A stretch of DNA of 64,000 bases from Streptomyces antnestii (GTDB lineage: Bacteria > Actinomycetota > Actinomycetes > Streptomycetales > Streptomycetaceae): assembly GCF_004005495.1 (NCBI RefSeq), contig NZ_RZYA01000004.1:186001-250000 (forward strand), given 5' to 3'. The position numbers and the translations under genes were made by a program. The notes beneath the pieces were generated by a model that was not told where the DNA came from, did no database searches, and saw nothing but the letters and a program-made list of their open reading frames with translations. Shown piece after piece: positions 32,142 to 40,534 of the stretch (position 1 is the stretch's first letter; each line of letters begins with the position of its first letter).

Positions 32142-32189
32142 TCCACGCCTGATCCACGCCTGACCCACGCCCGACCCACCCCTGAGCCC
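32135..32189 (+). repeat. Short 11-bp tandem repeats after the MaoC gene
   Basis: Units CGCCTGATCCA begin at 32135, 32146, 32157 and 32168 with growing divergence. The first contains the MaoC stop codon. They fill the gap before the alcohol dehydrogenase ribosome site. Confidence 0.7.
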
Positions 32190-32221
32190 TTCGAGACCCT
32201 CCGGGAGAGGAGCCGCACGTC

Positions 32222-33298
32222 ATGCGCGCAGCCGTACTGCACGAGATAGGCCAGGACAAACTCGAGGTCCTCGACGACGTCGAGGCGGTGGGCTTCGGCC
32301 CCGGCAAGGTGAAGATCCGGATCCGGGCGACCGGCCTGTGCCACTCCGACGTGTCCGCGATGAACGGCGTGCTGCCCCAGCCCGCCCCCTTCATCCCGGG
32401 CCACGAGGGTGCCGGCGAGATCCTTGACGTCGGCGACGGCGTCACCCACGTCAAGCCGGGCGACCGCGTCCTCGTCTGCTGGCTGCCCGCGTGCGGCGCC
32501 TGTCCCTCCTGCAAGCGCGGCCAGACCCAGCTCTGCCTCGCCGGGTTCATGAACGCCGGCACCCCCAACTTCAAGCGCCCCGGCGGAGACGTCTTCGGCT
32601 TCGCCGGCACCGGCACCTTCACCGAGGAGGTCGTCGTCGACGCGGGCTGCGCCGTGCCCATCCCCGACGACGTGCCCTTCGACATCGCCGCGCTCATCGG
32701 CTGCGGCGTCACCACCGGACTCGGCGCCGCCATCAACACCGCGGATGTCGCGGCCGGTTCGTCCGTCGCCGTCATCGGCTGCGGCGGCGTCGGCATCTCC
32801 GCCATCCAGGGCGCCCGCCTCAAGGGCGCCGCCCAGATCATCGCCGTCGACCCCGTGGAATCCCGCCGCGAGGCCGCCCTCAAATTCGGCGCCACCGAAG
32901 CCGTCGCCCCGGACGCGCTCGCCGACGCCAAGCAGCGGATCACCGCAGGCGAGGGCTTCGACTACGTCTTCGAGGTCGTCGGCAAGTCCGCCACGGCCCG
33001 CACCGCCTACGAGACGACCCGCCGCGGCGGCACCCTGTGCGTCGTCGGCGCGGGCGCCCTCGACGACTTCCTCCAGCTCAACATGTTCGAGCTGTTCTTC
33101 GACGAGAAGAAGATCCTGCCGTCCATGTACGGCGGCGGCGACGTCCTGACGTCCTACGAGCGGGCCATCGCCCTGTGGCGCGCGGGCCGCATCGACCTGG
33201 AGTCCCTGATCACGCACCGGGTCCCCCTGGCGGAGATCAACGAGGCGCTCGACCAGATGAGGACGGGCGCGGCGCTGAGGACGTGCATCGAGATCTAG
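32222..33298 (+). CDS. Zinc-dependent alcohol dehydrogenase (MDR family)
   Basis: A 358-residue medium-chain dehydrogenase. Catalytic zinc ligands are Cys40 (GLCHSD) and the His61-Glu62 pair (PGHEGAGEI). The structural zinc site is the Cys91, Cys94, Cys97, Cys105 cluster. The NAD-binding motif is VIGCGGVGISAIQGA, with an Asp at the end of beta-2 favouring NAD. GGAGAGGAG lies before the ATG. In this operon it could oxidise the terminal alcohol of a side chain or a related lipid alcohol; the exact substrate is open. Class III or NDMA-dependent-type dehydrogenases are the closest style. Confidence 0.88.
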   Translation: MRAAVLHEIGQDKLEVLDDVEAVGFGPGKVKIRIRATGLCHSDVSAMNGVLPQPAPFIPGHEGAGEILDVGDGVTHVKPGDRVLVCWLPACGACPSCKRGQTQLCLAGFMNAGTPNFKRPGGDVFGFAGTGTFTEEVVVDAGCAVPIPDDVPFDIAALIGCGVTTGLGAAINTADVAAGSSVAVIGCGGVGISAIQGARLKGAAQIIAVDPVESRREAALKFGATEAVAPDALADAKQRITAGEGFDYVFEVVGKSATARTAYETTRRGGTLCVVGAGALDDFLQLNMFELFFDEKKILPSMYGGGDVLTSYERAIALWRAGRIDLESLITHRVPLAEINEALDQMRTGAALRTCIEI

Positions 33299-33339
33299 CT
33301 CCGCAGCCGGCCGCCGGGGAAGACGCGCCCCGCCAGTGA

Positions 33340-33390
33340 CGCGGGGAACCGCGCGACCGGCCACGACGCAAGCCGCACGCACCGACGACA
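33340..33390 (+). repeat. Degenerate copy of the Streptomyces intergenic repeat
   Basis: GCGGGGAACCGCGCGACCGG and the ACGACGCAAGCCGCAC that follows closely resemble the right end of the 10508-10695 element, with about five changes. It lies between the alcohol dehydrogenase and SDR genes without an obvious hairpin partner. Confidence 0.6.
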
Positions 33391-33424
33391 CAGCAACCGG
33401 CAACGGCGAGAGGAAAGCCCCACC

Positions 33425-34366
33425 ATGTCAACGCCGCTCCAGGGCCTCACCGCAATAGTCACCGGCGCGGGCCGCGGCCTGGGCCGCGCCGAGGCGCTCG
33501 AACTCGCCCGGCTCGGCGCATCCGTCGTCGTGAACGACTTCGGGCAGCCGGGCCGCGACGGCTCCGGCGGCGCGGACGCCACCCCGGCCGAGGAGGTCGC
33601 CGCCGAGATCCGGGCCGCGGGCGGACAGGCCGTCGCCCACCTCGGCGACGTCGCCGACCACGAACAGGCCCGCGCACTCGTCCAGTTGGCCGTCGACACC
33701 TACGGCAAACTCGACATCCTCGTCAACAACGCGGGCATCCTGCGCGACCGCATGATCTTCTCGATGAGCGAGGACGAGTGGGACTCGGTGATCCGCGTCC
33801 ACCTCAAGGGCCACTTCAACACGACCCACTTCGCGTCCGTCCACTGGCGCGCCCGCTCCAAGGAGGCGGGCGGCCCGGTGTACGGCCGCATCGTCAACAC
33901 CTCCTCCGAGGCGTTCCTCGCCGGCTCGGCCGGCCAGCCCAACTACGCGGCGGCCAAGGGCGGCATCGTCGGCCTCACCACGTCCACGGCCCTGGCACTC
34001 GCCAAGTACGGCGTCACGTCCAACGTCATCTGCCCGCGCGCCCGCACCCGGATGACCGAGGACGTCTTCGCGGGCTTCCAGGAGCCGGGGGAGGGTCAAC
34101 TCGACCCGCTGGCACCCGAACACGTCGCCCCGCTCGTCGGCTACCTCGCGTCCCCGGCCGCGGGCAACGTCAACGGCCAGCTGCTCGTCGTGCACGGCGG
34201 TATCGTCGCCGTCGTCGAACGCCCCAAGGTCTCCGCCAAGTTCGACACCACGAAGGACGCGTTCAGTTACGAGGAGCTGGACGCCCTGCTCACCCCGCAC
34301 TACGCGGACCGGCCGCCGAACGAGACGTTCGCCGCGGCGGAGGTGCTCGGGCTCAAGCACGCCTGA
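33425..34366 (+). CDS. Short-chain dehydrogenase, Hsd4A-like (3R)-hydroxyacyl-CoA dehydrogenase
   Basis: A 313-residue SDR, longer than the classical 250. It has the TGAGRGLGRA cofactor motif (13-22), a VNDFG segment with Asp38 favouring NAD, NNAG (101-104), active Ser160/161 (VNTSSEA), Tyr174 and Lys178 (NYAAAKGG). The 50-residue extension after the core and the DFGQPGRDGSGGADATPAEEV loop are typical of the dehydrogenase part of 17-beta-HSD type 4 and of mycobacterial Hsd4A. It would oxidise the product of the MaoC hydratase in the same operon, giving a 3-ketoacyl-CoA for thiolysis. A terminator follows. Confidence 0.88.
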   Translation: MSTPLQGLTAIVTGAGRGLGRAEALELARLGASVVVNDFGQPGRDGSGGADATPAEEVAAEIRAAGGQAVAHLGDVADHEQARALVQLAVDTYGKLDILVNNAGILRDRMIFSMSEDEWDSVIRVHLKGHFNTTHFASVHWRARSKEAGGPVYGRIVNTSSEAFLAGSAGQPNYAAAKGGIVGLTTSTALALAKYGVTSNVICPRARTRMTEDVFAGFQEPGEGQLDPLAPEHVAPLVGYLASPAAGNVNGQLLVVHGGIVAVVERPKVSAKFDTTKDAFSYEELDALLTPHYADRPPNETFAAAEVLGLKHA

Positions 34367-34382
34367 CGCGACGACAAAGGGA

Positions 34383-34404
34383 CCCGGAACCGTGTGGTTC
34401 CGGG
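34383..34404 (+). terminator. Hairpin terminator of the MaoC-ADH-SDR operon
   Basis: CCCGGAACC (34383-34391) pairs with GGTTCCGGG (34396-34404) around a GTGT loop, 17 bases after the SDR stop, followed by a weak T-containing tail. Confidence 0.8.
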
Positions 34405-34421
34405 CCCCTCTGTCATGCCGT

Positions 34422-34580
34422 TCAGCCCTGTTCGGACTGGACCCTGCGGTGCCGGCCTCGCGGCGCCGCGTTCTCGTCGCGCGAGGACACTCCACCACGG
34501 TGCCGGCCGGGACCGGCGGACCGGTCCGCCGCCTCCCTGGACTCCGCCGTGGTCATCTCCGCGTTCATCGTCTCGGCCAT
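34422..34580 (-). CDS. Small basic protein, 52 residues
   Basis: A short minus-strand gene read directly from sequence. It starts MAETMNAEMTTAESREAADR, continues with a Gly/Arg/His-rich middle (PGRHRGGVSS) and ends GRHRRVQSEQG. A GGGGTGAG stretch lies before the ATG but with only fair spacing. No domain is recognised. The acidic start and the two GRHR motifs look like small conserved Streptomyces proteins of unknown role, though that is a recollection. It lies between convergent SDR and Pro-rich protein genes in the minus direction. Confidence 0.5.
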   Translation of the reverse strand: MAETMNAEMTTAESREAADRSAGPGRHRGGVSSRDENAAPRGRHRRVQSEQG

Positions 34581-34626
34581 CGGAAACTCACCCCGTAACA
34601 AGATCCTTCGATACAGCCGGGCGAGT

Positions 34627-36555
34627 CTAACCGGCGGGCGCCGTCCGTGTCCCGGCGGTTGTCGCGCGTCGCCTGAGTCCCGCTAGAGGAGCCTGCTGGA
34701 GCGGCACCGGACGGGGCGCGGAAGGCGGCTCGGGCACCGCCCGCGCGACCGACTCGGCCTGATGGCAGGCGGGATGGCCGGCGGGATGGCCGGCGGAATG
34801 GTCGGCGGGATCCGGCACCGACGTCCGTGCGACACCGCACGGCACGACCCCGGTGGAGTACGGGAGTTGCAGCTCGCCGTCACGCGTCCACAGCCCTGCG
34901 CCCGCCAACCAGCCCTGTGGGGCGGCGACTTGGTGCAGCCGCCGTTCCGCGGGCCGCCACAGTCCCAGCCAGGTGCCCGCCGCGCCGTCGATCCGCAGCG
35001 CCACCGCACAGCTCTCCGGCATCAGCGTCTGACCCGGCTGGATCGCGAACGGCGTCACCGCGCAGTCGTCGAGGCGCAGACACTCGGGGAAGCGCACCGG
35101 CAGCGTCGAGCCAAGCACGCCCCAGCCGAGGCGCTCATGGCCGGGCGACGGCGCGTCCGAGCGGAGCAGCAGCAGCCCGCTGTCCGGGTCGGCCAGCAGC
35201 AGCCGGTCCGCGCTGCCGTCCGTGATCTGCAGCAGCGGCGTCACCTCGCCGCCCCGCCCCAGGTCCACGGCGACCGCCTTGGCGGGACCACCGTCGAGTG
35301 AGCGGTCCAGGGCCAGCATCCGGCCCGTACGGTCCAGCCACACGCCGCCCGTGCAGTGCCCCGGGATCTCGGTCACGCACTCGGGCCCGAACGCGCCGCC
35401 CGCGACCCGCCACAGCGTCGTCGACGTCTCGCCCACGGCGACGGCGTACGCGCACCTGCCGTCCGGCGCCGGCGGTAACAGGGCCAACTCCCCGCATTCC
35501 ACGGCCCCGAGAGGCACCTCGCCCGTCCCGGGGCCGGTCGGATACAGCAGCGAGAACGCGTGCCGTCCGTCCACCACGCGCCGGATGAGCACCCGCCCGT
35601 CGCCCATGGGCGCCACCTCGGTCCCGGGCTCCTCCGGCTGATTCCCGGGCAACGGCACGGCGTACGGCTCGGGCCCGTCCAGGGTCCAGCGCTCCGGGAA
35701 CCACGACGTCCCGTCGCAGGCGAGCCGCGCGGCGTAGGCCCCGTCGGCGGTGAGGACGCAGGCGGCGGGTGGGGGAGTGGGGGGTGAGGTGGGGGTGTGT
35801 GGGGTGGCTGTGGGTGGGGCGGGCGTGGGTGCCGGTGGGGCGGGCGTGGGCACGGGCGCGGCGGGCATCGGGGGAGCGGCCGTCGGCCGGGCGGGTACGG
35901 GGGCAGTGGCCGTCGGCAGGACCGGTGTCAGGGGGCCGGGCGTCGGGGGAGCGACGTTCGGGGAAGCGGCCGTGGGCCGGGTGGGCGCGAGGGGGCCGGG
36001 CATCCGGGGGGCCGGGGCGGCGGGCGTCGTCGTAGGCGCGGCGGGCGCGGCGGGCGCCGCAGGCATGTCGGGCGTGGCAGCTATGGCAGGTGCGGCGGAC
36101 TCGGCGTCCGACGGGTTGCCCGCGCGCGGGGGGCCGCTCGGCTCCTGGGCGGCCCGTGGGTCCTGGGCGGCCCGTGGGTCCTGGGCGGCCCGTGGCTCCT
36201 GCGTGGTGCCGGGGACCTGGGGGGACCGCCCGGGCTGCTCGTCCGCACGGCCGCGGGCGGCGTCCTGCGCCACCCCGCGTCCCAGCGCCCGCCGGTGTTC
36301 CTGTCGCGGCCCGTCGTGCGGGACCCGTTCCTTCTCCACGGCGTGGCCGCTCTCCGGGGGCTCCCCGGTGCCGTCGTCCTGCCGGTGCTCAGGGGTCCGC
36401 GCGCTGTCCGGGACCGCGGGTCCCTCCTCCCGGGCCGGGTCGGGGTCCGGGGCCTCCCCGCTGTCCGGGTCCGGTCCGCACGCCGGGCCCGGTCCACTCT
36501 CCGGGCCCGCTCCGCTCTCCGGCTCCGTCGTGGGCTCGATCGCCAAGGCCGTCAT
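34627..36555 (-). CDS. Large Pro/Ala-rich protein with C-terminal propeller-like region
   Basis: A 642-residue protein I cannot name. The first 300 residues are acidic, then Pro/Ala/Thr-rich and low-complexity, encoded in part by 18-bp tandem repeats. The last 340 residues look folded, with repeated strand-rich segments (CVLTADGAYAARLACDGTSWFPERW, GDGRVLIRRVVDGRHAFSLLY, GGVWLDRTGRMLALDRSLDGG) resembling a beta-propeller. No signal peptide or membrane helix is evident. ATG 36555 is used; an in-frame GTG three codons earlier is too close to the GGAGG. It is divergent from the Nif3-like gene across a 314-base gap that holds a strong hairpin. Confidence 0.75.
   Translation of the reverse strand: MTALAIEPTTEPESGAGPESGPGPACGPDPDSGEAPDPDPAREEGPAVPDSARTPEHRQDDGTGEPPESGHAVEKERVPHDGPRQEHRRALGRGVAQDAARGRADEQPGRSPQVPGTTQEPRAAQDPRAAQDPRAAQEPSGPPRAGNPSDAESAAPAIAATPDMPAAPAAPAAPTTTPAAPAPRMPGPLAPTRPTAASPNVAPPTPGPLTPVLPTATAPVPARPTAAPPMPAAPVPTPAPPAPTPAPPTATPHTPTSPPTPPPAACVLTADGAYAARLACDGTSWFPERWTLDGPEPYAVPLPGNQPEEPGTEVAPMGDGRVLIRRVVDGRHAFSLLYPTGPGTGEVPLGAVECGELALLPPAPDGRCAYAVAVGETSTTLWRVAGGAFGPECVTEIPGHCTGGVWLDRTGRMLALDRSLDGGPAKAVAVDLGRGGEVTPLLQITDGSADRLLLADPDSGLLLLRSDAPSPGHERLGWGVLGSTLPVRFPECLRLDDCAVTPFAIQPGQTLMPESCAVALRIDGAAGTWLGLWRPAERRLHQVAAPQGWLAGAGLWTRDGELQLPYSTGVVPCGVARTSVPDPADHSAGHPAGHPACHQAESVARAVPEPPSAPRPVPLQQAPLAGLRRRATTAGTRTAPAG
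34761..34808 (-). repeat. Four 12-bp coding repeats in the Pro-rich protein C-terminus
   Basis: GATGGCCGGCGG-type units at 34761-34808 encode a repeated AGHP tetrapeptide near the end of the protein. The in-frame unit length suggests neutral slippage. Confidence 0.75.
36143..36196 (-). repeat. Three 18-bp coding repeats in the Pro-rich protein
   Basis: Units TCCTGGGCGGCCCGTGGG at 36143, 36161 and 36179 encode a repeated six-residue RAAQDP motif in the low-complexity half of the protein. Confidence 0.85.
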
Positions 36556-36776
36556 GGGGATCACTCACCTCCGGTTCGTCCGAGCCGAAGCTAGTTTTCG
36601 CACGCGCTGCCGTGGCACTCGCGGCCCAGGCTTCACACCAAAGGGTGGCCATGTCCGTATCTGCCTGAAAGGCGTGGGTCGGATGTGCTTGCACGTCCGG
36701 GAGGGCTGGCGTCAGCGCCGCGAACTCCGTCCTCGACGACCTGCGCGGCCACCACGCCAAGTAGCCGACCGTCCGC

Positions 36777-36814
36777 GTCCGGTAGCGGTACGTGAGCCCG
36801 TACCGCTACCGGAC
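36777..36814. promoter_or_regulatory. 16-bp perfect hairpin between divergent genes
   Basis: Bases 36777-36792 are the exact reverse complement of 36799-36814, with a 6-base loop. The stem can extend weakly on both sides (CGTCCG/CGGACG). It lies in the 314-base gap between the Pro-rich protein (start 36555) and the Nif3-like gene (start 36870). It cannot terminate either gene, so it may be an operator or part of a leader RNA. Nothing else was found in the gap. Confidence 0.55.
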
Positions 36815-36869
36815 CCGGACGGACGTGAGGCAGGGCCGAGGGGGTGAGGAGGGAAGGTAGCCTTTCACC

Positions 36870-37727
36870 GTGCCCCGTCTGTCTGAAGTCATCGCCGCGC
36901 TCGAGAAGCTGTGGCCCCCCGAGCGGGCCGAGTCGTGGGACGCGGTCGGTACGGTCGCCGGCGACCCCGACGCCGAGGTCACGCGGGTCCTGTTCGCCGT
37001 GGACCCCGTCCAGGAGACCGTCGACGAGGCGGTGAAGCTGGGCGCGGACCTCCTGGTCACGCACCACCCGCTCTATCTGCGCGGCACGACGACCGTCGCC
37101 GCCTCCACGTTCAAGGGTCGTGTCGTCCACACCCTGATCAAGAACGACGTCGCGCTGCACGTCGCGCACACCAACGCCGACCGCGCCGACCCGGGAGTCT
37201 CCGACGCGCTCGCCGGCGCCCTCGACCTGCGCGTCACCGGCCCCCTCGTACCGGACCCGACCGACCCCGCGGGCCGCCGCGGACTCGGCCGGATCTGCGA
37301 GCTCGAACACCCCGTCACCCTGCGCGAACTGGTCGGGCGGGCCGCCGACCGGCTGCCCGCCACCGCCCAGGGCATCCGCGTATCCGGCGACCTCGAAGCG
37401 ACGATCCGCACGGTCGCCGTCAGCGGCGGCTCCGGCGACAGCCTCTTCGCCGACGTGCGCGCCGCGGGCGTCGACGCCTTCCTCACCGCGGACCTGCGCC
37501 ACCACCCCGCCTCCGAGGCCCGCGAGCAGAGCCCCCTCGCGCTGCTCGACGCCGCGCACTGGGCCACCGAACAGCCTTGGTGCGAGCTGGCCGCAGCCCA
37601 GCTCGACGAGATCTCCGACCGCAGCGGATGGGGACTTCGCGTCCACGTCTCGAAGACGGTCACCGACCCCTGGACCGCCCACGCGGCGTCCAACGCCACA
37701 CCGATCCCAACTGGAGCCCCCAACTGA
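36870..37727 (+). CDS. Nif3-like dinuclear metal centre protein
   Basis: A 285-residue Nif3/DUF34 protein, a toroidal hexamer with a two-metal site per subunit. Metal ligands are in LLVTHHPLYLRG, HVAHTNADRADPG and the C-terminal LLDAAHWATEQ. GTG 36870 gives the family-standard MPRLSEVIAALEKLWPP opening. Reported family roles include GTP cyclohydrolase-type and regulatory functions, but the true activity is unsettled. Its stop overlaps the start of the zinc-ribbon gene, an order widely conserved in actinomycetes (Nif3, zinc ribbon, RNase H-phosphatase). Confidence 0.92.
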   Translation: MPRLSEVIAALEKLWPPERAESWDAVGTVAGDPDAEVTRVLFAVDPVQETVDEAVKLGADLLVTHHPLYLRGTTTVAASTFKGRVVHTLIKNDVALHVAHTNADRADPGVSDALAGALDLRVTGPLVPDPTDPAGRRGLGRICELEHPVTLRELVGRAADRLPATAQGIRVSGDLEATIRTVAVSGGSGDSLFADVRAAGVDAFLTADLRHHPASEAREQSPLALLDAAHWATEQPWCELAAAQLDEISDRSGWGLRVHVSKTVTDPWTAHAASNATPIPTGAPN

Positions 37728-38467
37728 ACGCCGCGCCCGCCGACCAGATCCGACTCCTCGACGTCCAGGCCCTGGACGTACGACTGTCGCAGCTCGCCCA
37801 CAAGCGCAAGTCGCTGCCCGAGCACGCCGAGATCGAGTCGCTGAACAAGGACCTCACGCAGCTGCGCGACCTGCACGTCGCCGCGCAGACCGAGGAGAGC
37901 GACTGCGCCCGCGAGCAGACCAAGGCCGAGCAGGACGTCGACCAGGTCCGCCAGCGCGCCGCCCGCGACCAGCAGCGCCTCGACTCCGGCGCCGTCACGT
38001 CCCCCCGGGACCTGGAGAACCTCCAGCACGAGATCGCCTCGCTCGCCAAGCGCCAGGGTGACCTGGAGGACGTCGTCCTCGAGGTCATGGAGCGCCGCGA
38101 GTCCGCGCAGGAGCGTTTCGAGGAGCTGACCGGCCGGGTCGCCTCCGTCGAGGGCAAGATCAACGACGCGACGGCCCGCCGCGACGCCGCGTTCGAGGAG
38201 ATCGACGGCGAGGTCGCCTCGGTCACCAAGGAGCGCCAGGTCATCGCCGGTTCCGTCCCCGAGGACCTGCTGAAGCTCTACGACAAGCTGCGCGCGAAGG
38301 AGGCCGGCGTCGGTGCGGCCCGCCTCTACCAGCGCCGCTGCGAGGGCTGCCAGCTGGAGCTGAACATCACCGAGCTCAACGAGGTGCGCGCCGCCGCCCC
38401 CGACGAGGTCGTGCGCTGCGAGAACTGCCACCGGATCCTGGTGCGCACGTCCGAGTCCGGCCTGTAG
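37724..38467 (+). CDS. Coiled-coil zinc-ribbon protein, probable CTG start
   Basis: A 247-residue protein with a long alpha-helical hairpin (residues 10-180, heptad-rich: LPEHAEIESLNKDLTQLRDL ... DLEDVVLEVMERRESAQERFEEL) followed by a C4 zinc ribbon: YQRRCEGCQLEL then RCENCHRILV. The frame has no ATG, GTG or TTG until about residue 120. CTG 37724 overlaps the Nif3 stop (CTGA) and has GGAG 7 bases upstream, so it is the likely start. Family members are predicted nucleic-acid or nucleotide-linked adaptors; the function is unknown. An upstream ATG near 37629 inside the Nif3 gene is a weaker alternative. Confidence 0.85.
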   Translation: MNAAPADQIRLLDVQALDVRLSQLAHKRKSLPEHAEIESLNKDLTQLRDLHVAAQTEESDCAREQTKAEQDVDQVRQRAARDQQRLDSGAVTSPRDLENLQHEIASLAKRQGDLEDVVLEVMERRESAQERFEELTGRVASVEGKINDATARRDAAFEEIDGEVASVTKERQVIAGSVPEDLLKLYDKLRAKEAGVGAARLYQRRCEGCQLELNITELNEVRAAAPDEVVRCENCHRILVRTSESGL

Positions 38468-38478
38468 GAGCCTTCGTC

Positions 38479-39765
38479 GTGCGGGAGTTCATCGTCGAGG
38501 CCGACGGCGGTTCCCGGGGCAACCCGGGTCCCGCGGGCTACGGCTCGGTCGTCATCGACGCGGCGACGGGGGAGACCCTGGCGGAGGCCGCCGAGTACAT
38601 CGGTATCGCGACGAACAACGTCGCCGAGTACCGGGGGCTCGTGGCCGGCCTGCGCGCCGCCCATGCCCTCGACCCGGCCGCCGCCGTCCACGTACGCATG
38701 GACTCCAAGCTCGTCGTCGAGCAGATGTCGGGCCGCTGGAAGATCAAGCACCCCGACATGCGCCCCCTCGCCGCGGAGGCGTCGACCGTCTTCCCGTCGG
38801 CGCAGGTGACGTACGAGTGGATCCCGCGCGAGCGGAACAAGCACGCGGACCGGCTCGCCAACGAGGCGATGGACGCGGGCAAGCGGGGCGAGCAGTGGTC
38901 CGCCGCCCGGTCCACGGCCGAACTCGACGTGCCGAAGCCCTCGGGCCCGCCAGGGGACGCGGCGGCCGGCGCGGCGAAGGCGCGGGCCGCGCTCGCGGGG
39001 ACACGGGGCGGTGCCGGGGCGGACGTGCGGGCCGCGCAGAACGTGGCGGCCCCGGCCACGACCACGGCTCCCGCTGCTTCCACGACCGCCGCGCCCGGCT
39101 GGTCGGGAGCTCCCGATCTCGGCGCGCCCGCCACCTTCGTACTCCTCCGCCACGGGGAGACCGCGCTGACGCCCGAGAAGCGGTTCTCCGGCTCGGGCGG
39201 CGGTGACCCCGAGCTGTCCGCGGCGGGACGCGAGCAGGCCGAGCGGGTCGCGGCCGCGCTCGCCGCGCGCGGCACCGTCGAGGCGATCGTGTCGTCGCCG
39301 CTCAGGCGCTGCCAGGAGACGGCGGGGGCCGTCGCCGCGCGCCTCGGGCTCGACGTGCACATCGAAGAGGGCCTGCGCGAGACCGACTTCGGGGCGTGGG
39401 AGGGGCTCACCTTCGGGGAGGTCCGCGAGCGCTACCCGGACGACATCAGCGCCTGGCTCTCCTCGTCGAAGGCGGAGCCGACCGGGGGCGGCGAGAGCTT
39501 CGCGGCGGTCTCCCGCCGGGTCGCCGCGGCCCGGGACCGGCTCGTGGGCCAGTACGCGGGCCGCACGGTCCTCCTGGTCACGCACGTCACGCCCATCAAG
39601 ACGCTGCTGCGCCTCGCGCTGGGCGCGCCGCCGGAGTCACTGTTCCGGATGGAGCTCTCGGCGGCGTCGCTCTCGGCGGTCGCGTATTACCGGGACGGGA
39701 ACGCGAGCGTGCGGCTTTTCAACGAGACGGCACACCTGAGGACGAACAACCCGTCCGGCGTCTGA
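38479..39765 (+). CDS. Bifunctional RNase H / acid phosphatase
   Basis: A 428-residue two-domain enzyme. Residues 1-135 are a type I RNase H: EADGGSRGNPGPAGYGSV with the first Asp, ATNNVAEYRGLVAGL with Glu, RMDSKLVVEQM with Asp and a final ERNKHADRLANEAMD. After an Ala-rich linker (about 150-215), residues 218-428 are a phosphoglycerate-mutase/CobC-like phosphatase with LLRHGETALTPEKRFSG and LVTHVTPIKTLL. Actinobacterial homologues degrade the RNA of RNA/DNA hybrids and can dephosphorylate alpha-ribazole phosphate in cobalamin synthesis. It starts at GTG, 11 bases after the zinc-ribbon stop. Confidence 0.93.
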   Translation: MREFIVEADGGSRGNPGPAGYGSVVIDAATGETLAEAAEYIGIATNNVAEYRGLVAGLRAAHALDPAAAVHVRMDSKLVVEQMSGRWKIKHPDMRPLAAEASTVFPSAQVTYEWIPRERNKHADRLANEAMDAGKRGEQWSAARSTAELDVPKPSGPPGDAAAGAAKARAALAGTRGGAGADVRAAQNVAAPATTTAPAASTTAAPGWSGAPDLGAPATFVLLRHGETALTPEKRFSGSGGGDPELSAAGREQAERVAAALAARGTVEAIVSSPLRRCQETAGAVAARLGLDVHIEEGLRETDFGAWEGLTFGEVRERYPDDISAWLSSSKAEPTGGGESFAAVSRRVAAARDRLVGQYAGRTVLLVTHVTPIKTLLRLALGAPPESLFRMELSAASLSAVAYYRDGNASVRLFNETAHLRTNNPSGV

Positions 39766-39830
39766 GGACGAGGGGCGCGGGGGTTCGGGGGCGCGAGGGT
39801 TCGGGGGTTTCGGGGGCGGGGCCTCCGAGA

Positions 39831-40451
39831 TCAGCGCAGGCCGGCCGCTTCGTGGGCCAGCGTCTCGATCCGCGCCCAGTCCTTGGCCGCCACCGCGTCC
39901 GCAGGAAGCATCCAACTGCCGCCCACACAGCCCACGTTCTTCAGTGCCAGGTACGAGGGCGCCGAGCCGAGGGAGACCCCGCCGGTCGGGCAGAAGCGCG
40001 CCTGAGGCAGGGGGCCCGCGAGGGACTTCAGATACGGCACACCACCGGCGGCCTCGGCCGGGAAGAACTTCATCTCGCTCACCCCGCGCTCCAGGAGCGC
40101 CACGACCTCGGACGTCGTGGAGACGCCCGGCAGGAACGGCACCCCGGACGCCTTCATCGCGTCGAGCAGCGCGTCCGTCCAGCCGGGGCTGACGAGGAAG
40201 CGCGCGCCGGCGGCGACGGAGTCGGCGACGTTCCGCGGCGAGATGACCGTGCCCGCGCCGACGACGGCGTCCGGCACCTCGGCGGCGATGGCGCGGATCG
40301 CGTCGAGCGCGGCCGGGGTCCGCAGCGTCACCTCGATCGCCGGCAGGCCACCCGCGACGAGCGCCCGCGCGAGCGGCACGGCGTCGGCGACGTCCTCCAC
40401 GACGACGACGGGGACGACGGGGGCGAGATCGAGCACGGAGGATTCAGTCAT
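39831..40451 (-). CDS. eda: KDPG/KHG aldolase
   Basis: A 206-residue class I aldolase of the KDPG/KHG family, which splits 2-keto-3-deoxy-6-phosphogluconate into pyruvate and glyceraldehyde-3-phosphate. Motifs are GLPAIEVTLRTPAAL with the catalytic Glu, VVGAGTVISP, the Schiff-base Lys128 in SEMKFFPAEAAGG, and FCPTGGVSLGSAPSYLAL. ATG 40451 (MTESSVLDL) is preferred over an upstream in-frame start in low-complexity DNA. No Edd dehydratase is adjacent, so it may serve sugar-acid or hydroxyproline catabolism rather than a classical Entner-Doudoroff path. Confidence 0.92.
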   Translation of the reverse strand: MTESSVLDLAPVVPVVVVEDVADAVPLARALVAGGLPAIEVTLRTPAALDAIRAIAAEVPDAVVGAGTVISPRNVADSVAAGARFLVSPGWTDALLDAMKASGVPFLPGVSTTSEVVALLERGVSEMKFFPAEAAGGVPYLKSLAGPLPQARFCPTGGVSLGSAPSYLALKNVGCVGGSWMLPADAVAAKDWARIETLAHEAAGLR

Positions 40452-40534
40452 GGGGCCATCCTGCCCCGGCGCGAGCAGCATGCGCAAAGACCGTTGCGCA
40501 TGCTGCAATGCCTGCTTCTACCGGCTCACGCCCA

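Noticed and set aside
36389..36760. 123-residue minus-strand frame starting MAWWPRRSS
   Set aside because: It overlaps the start of the Pro-rich protein gene in another frame and spans the noncoding gap. No ribosome site or recognisable domain.
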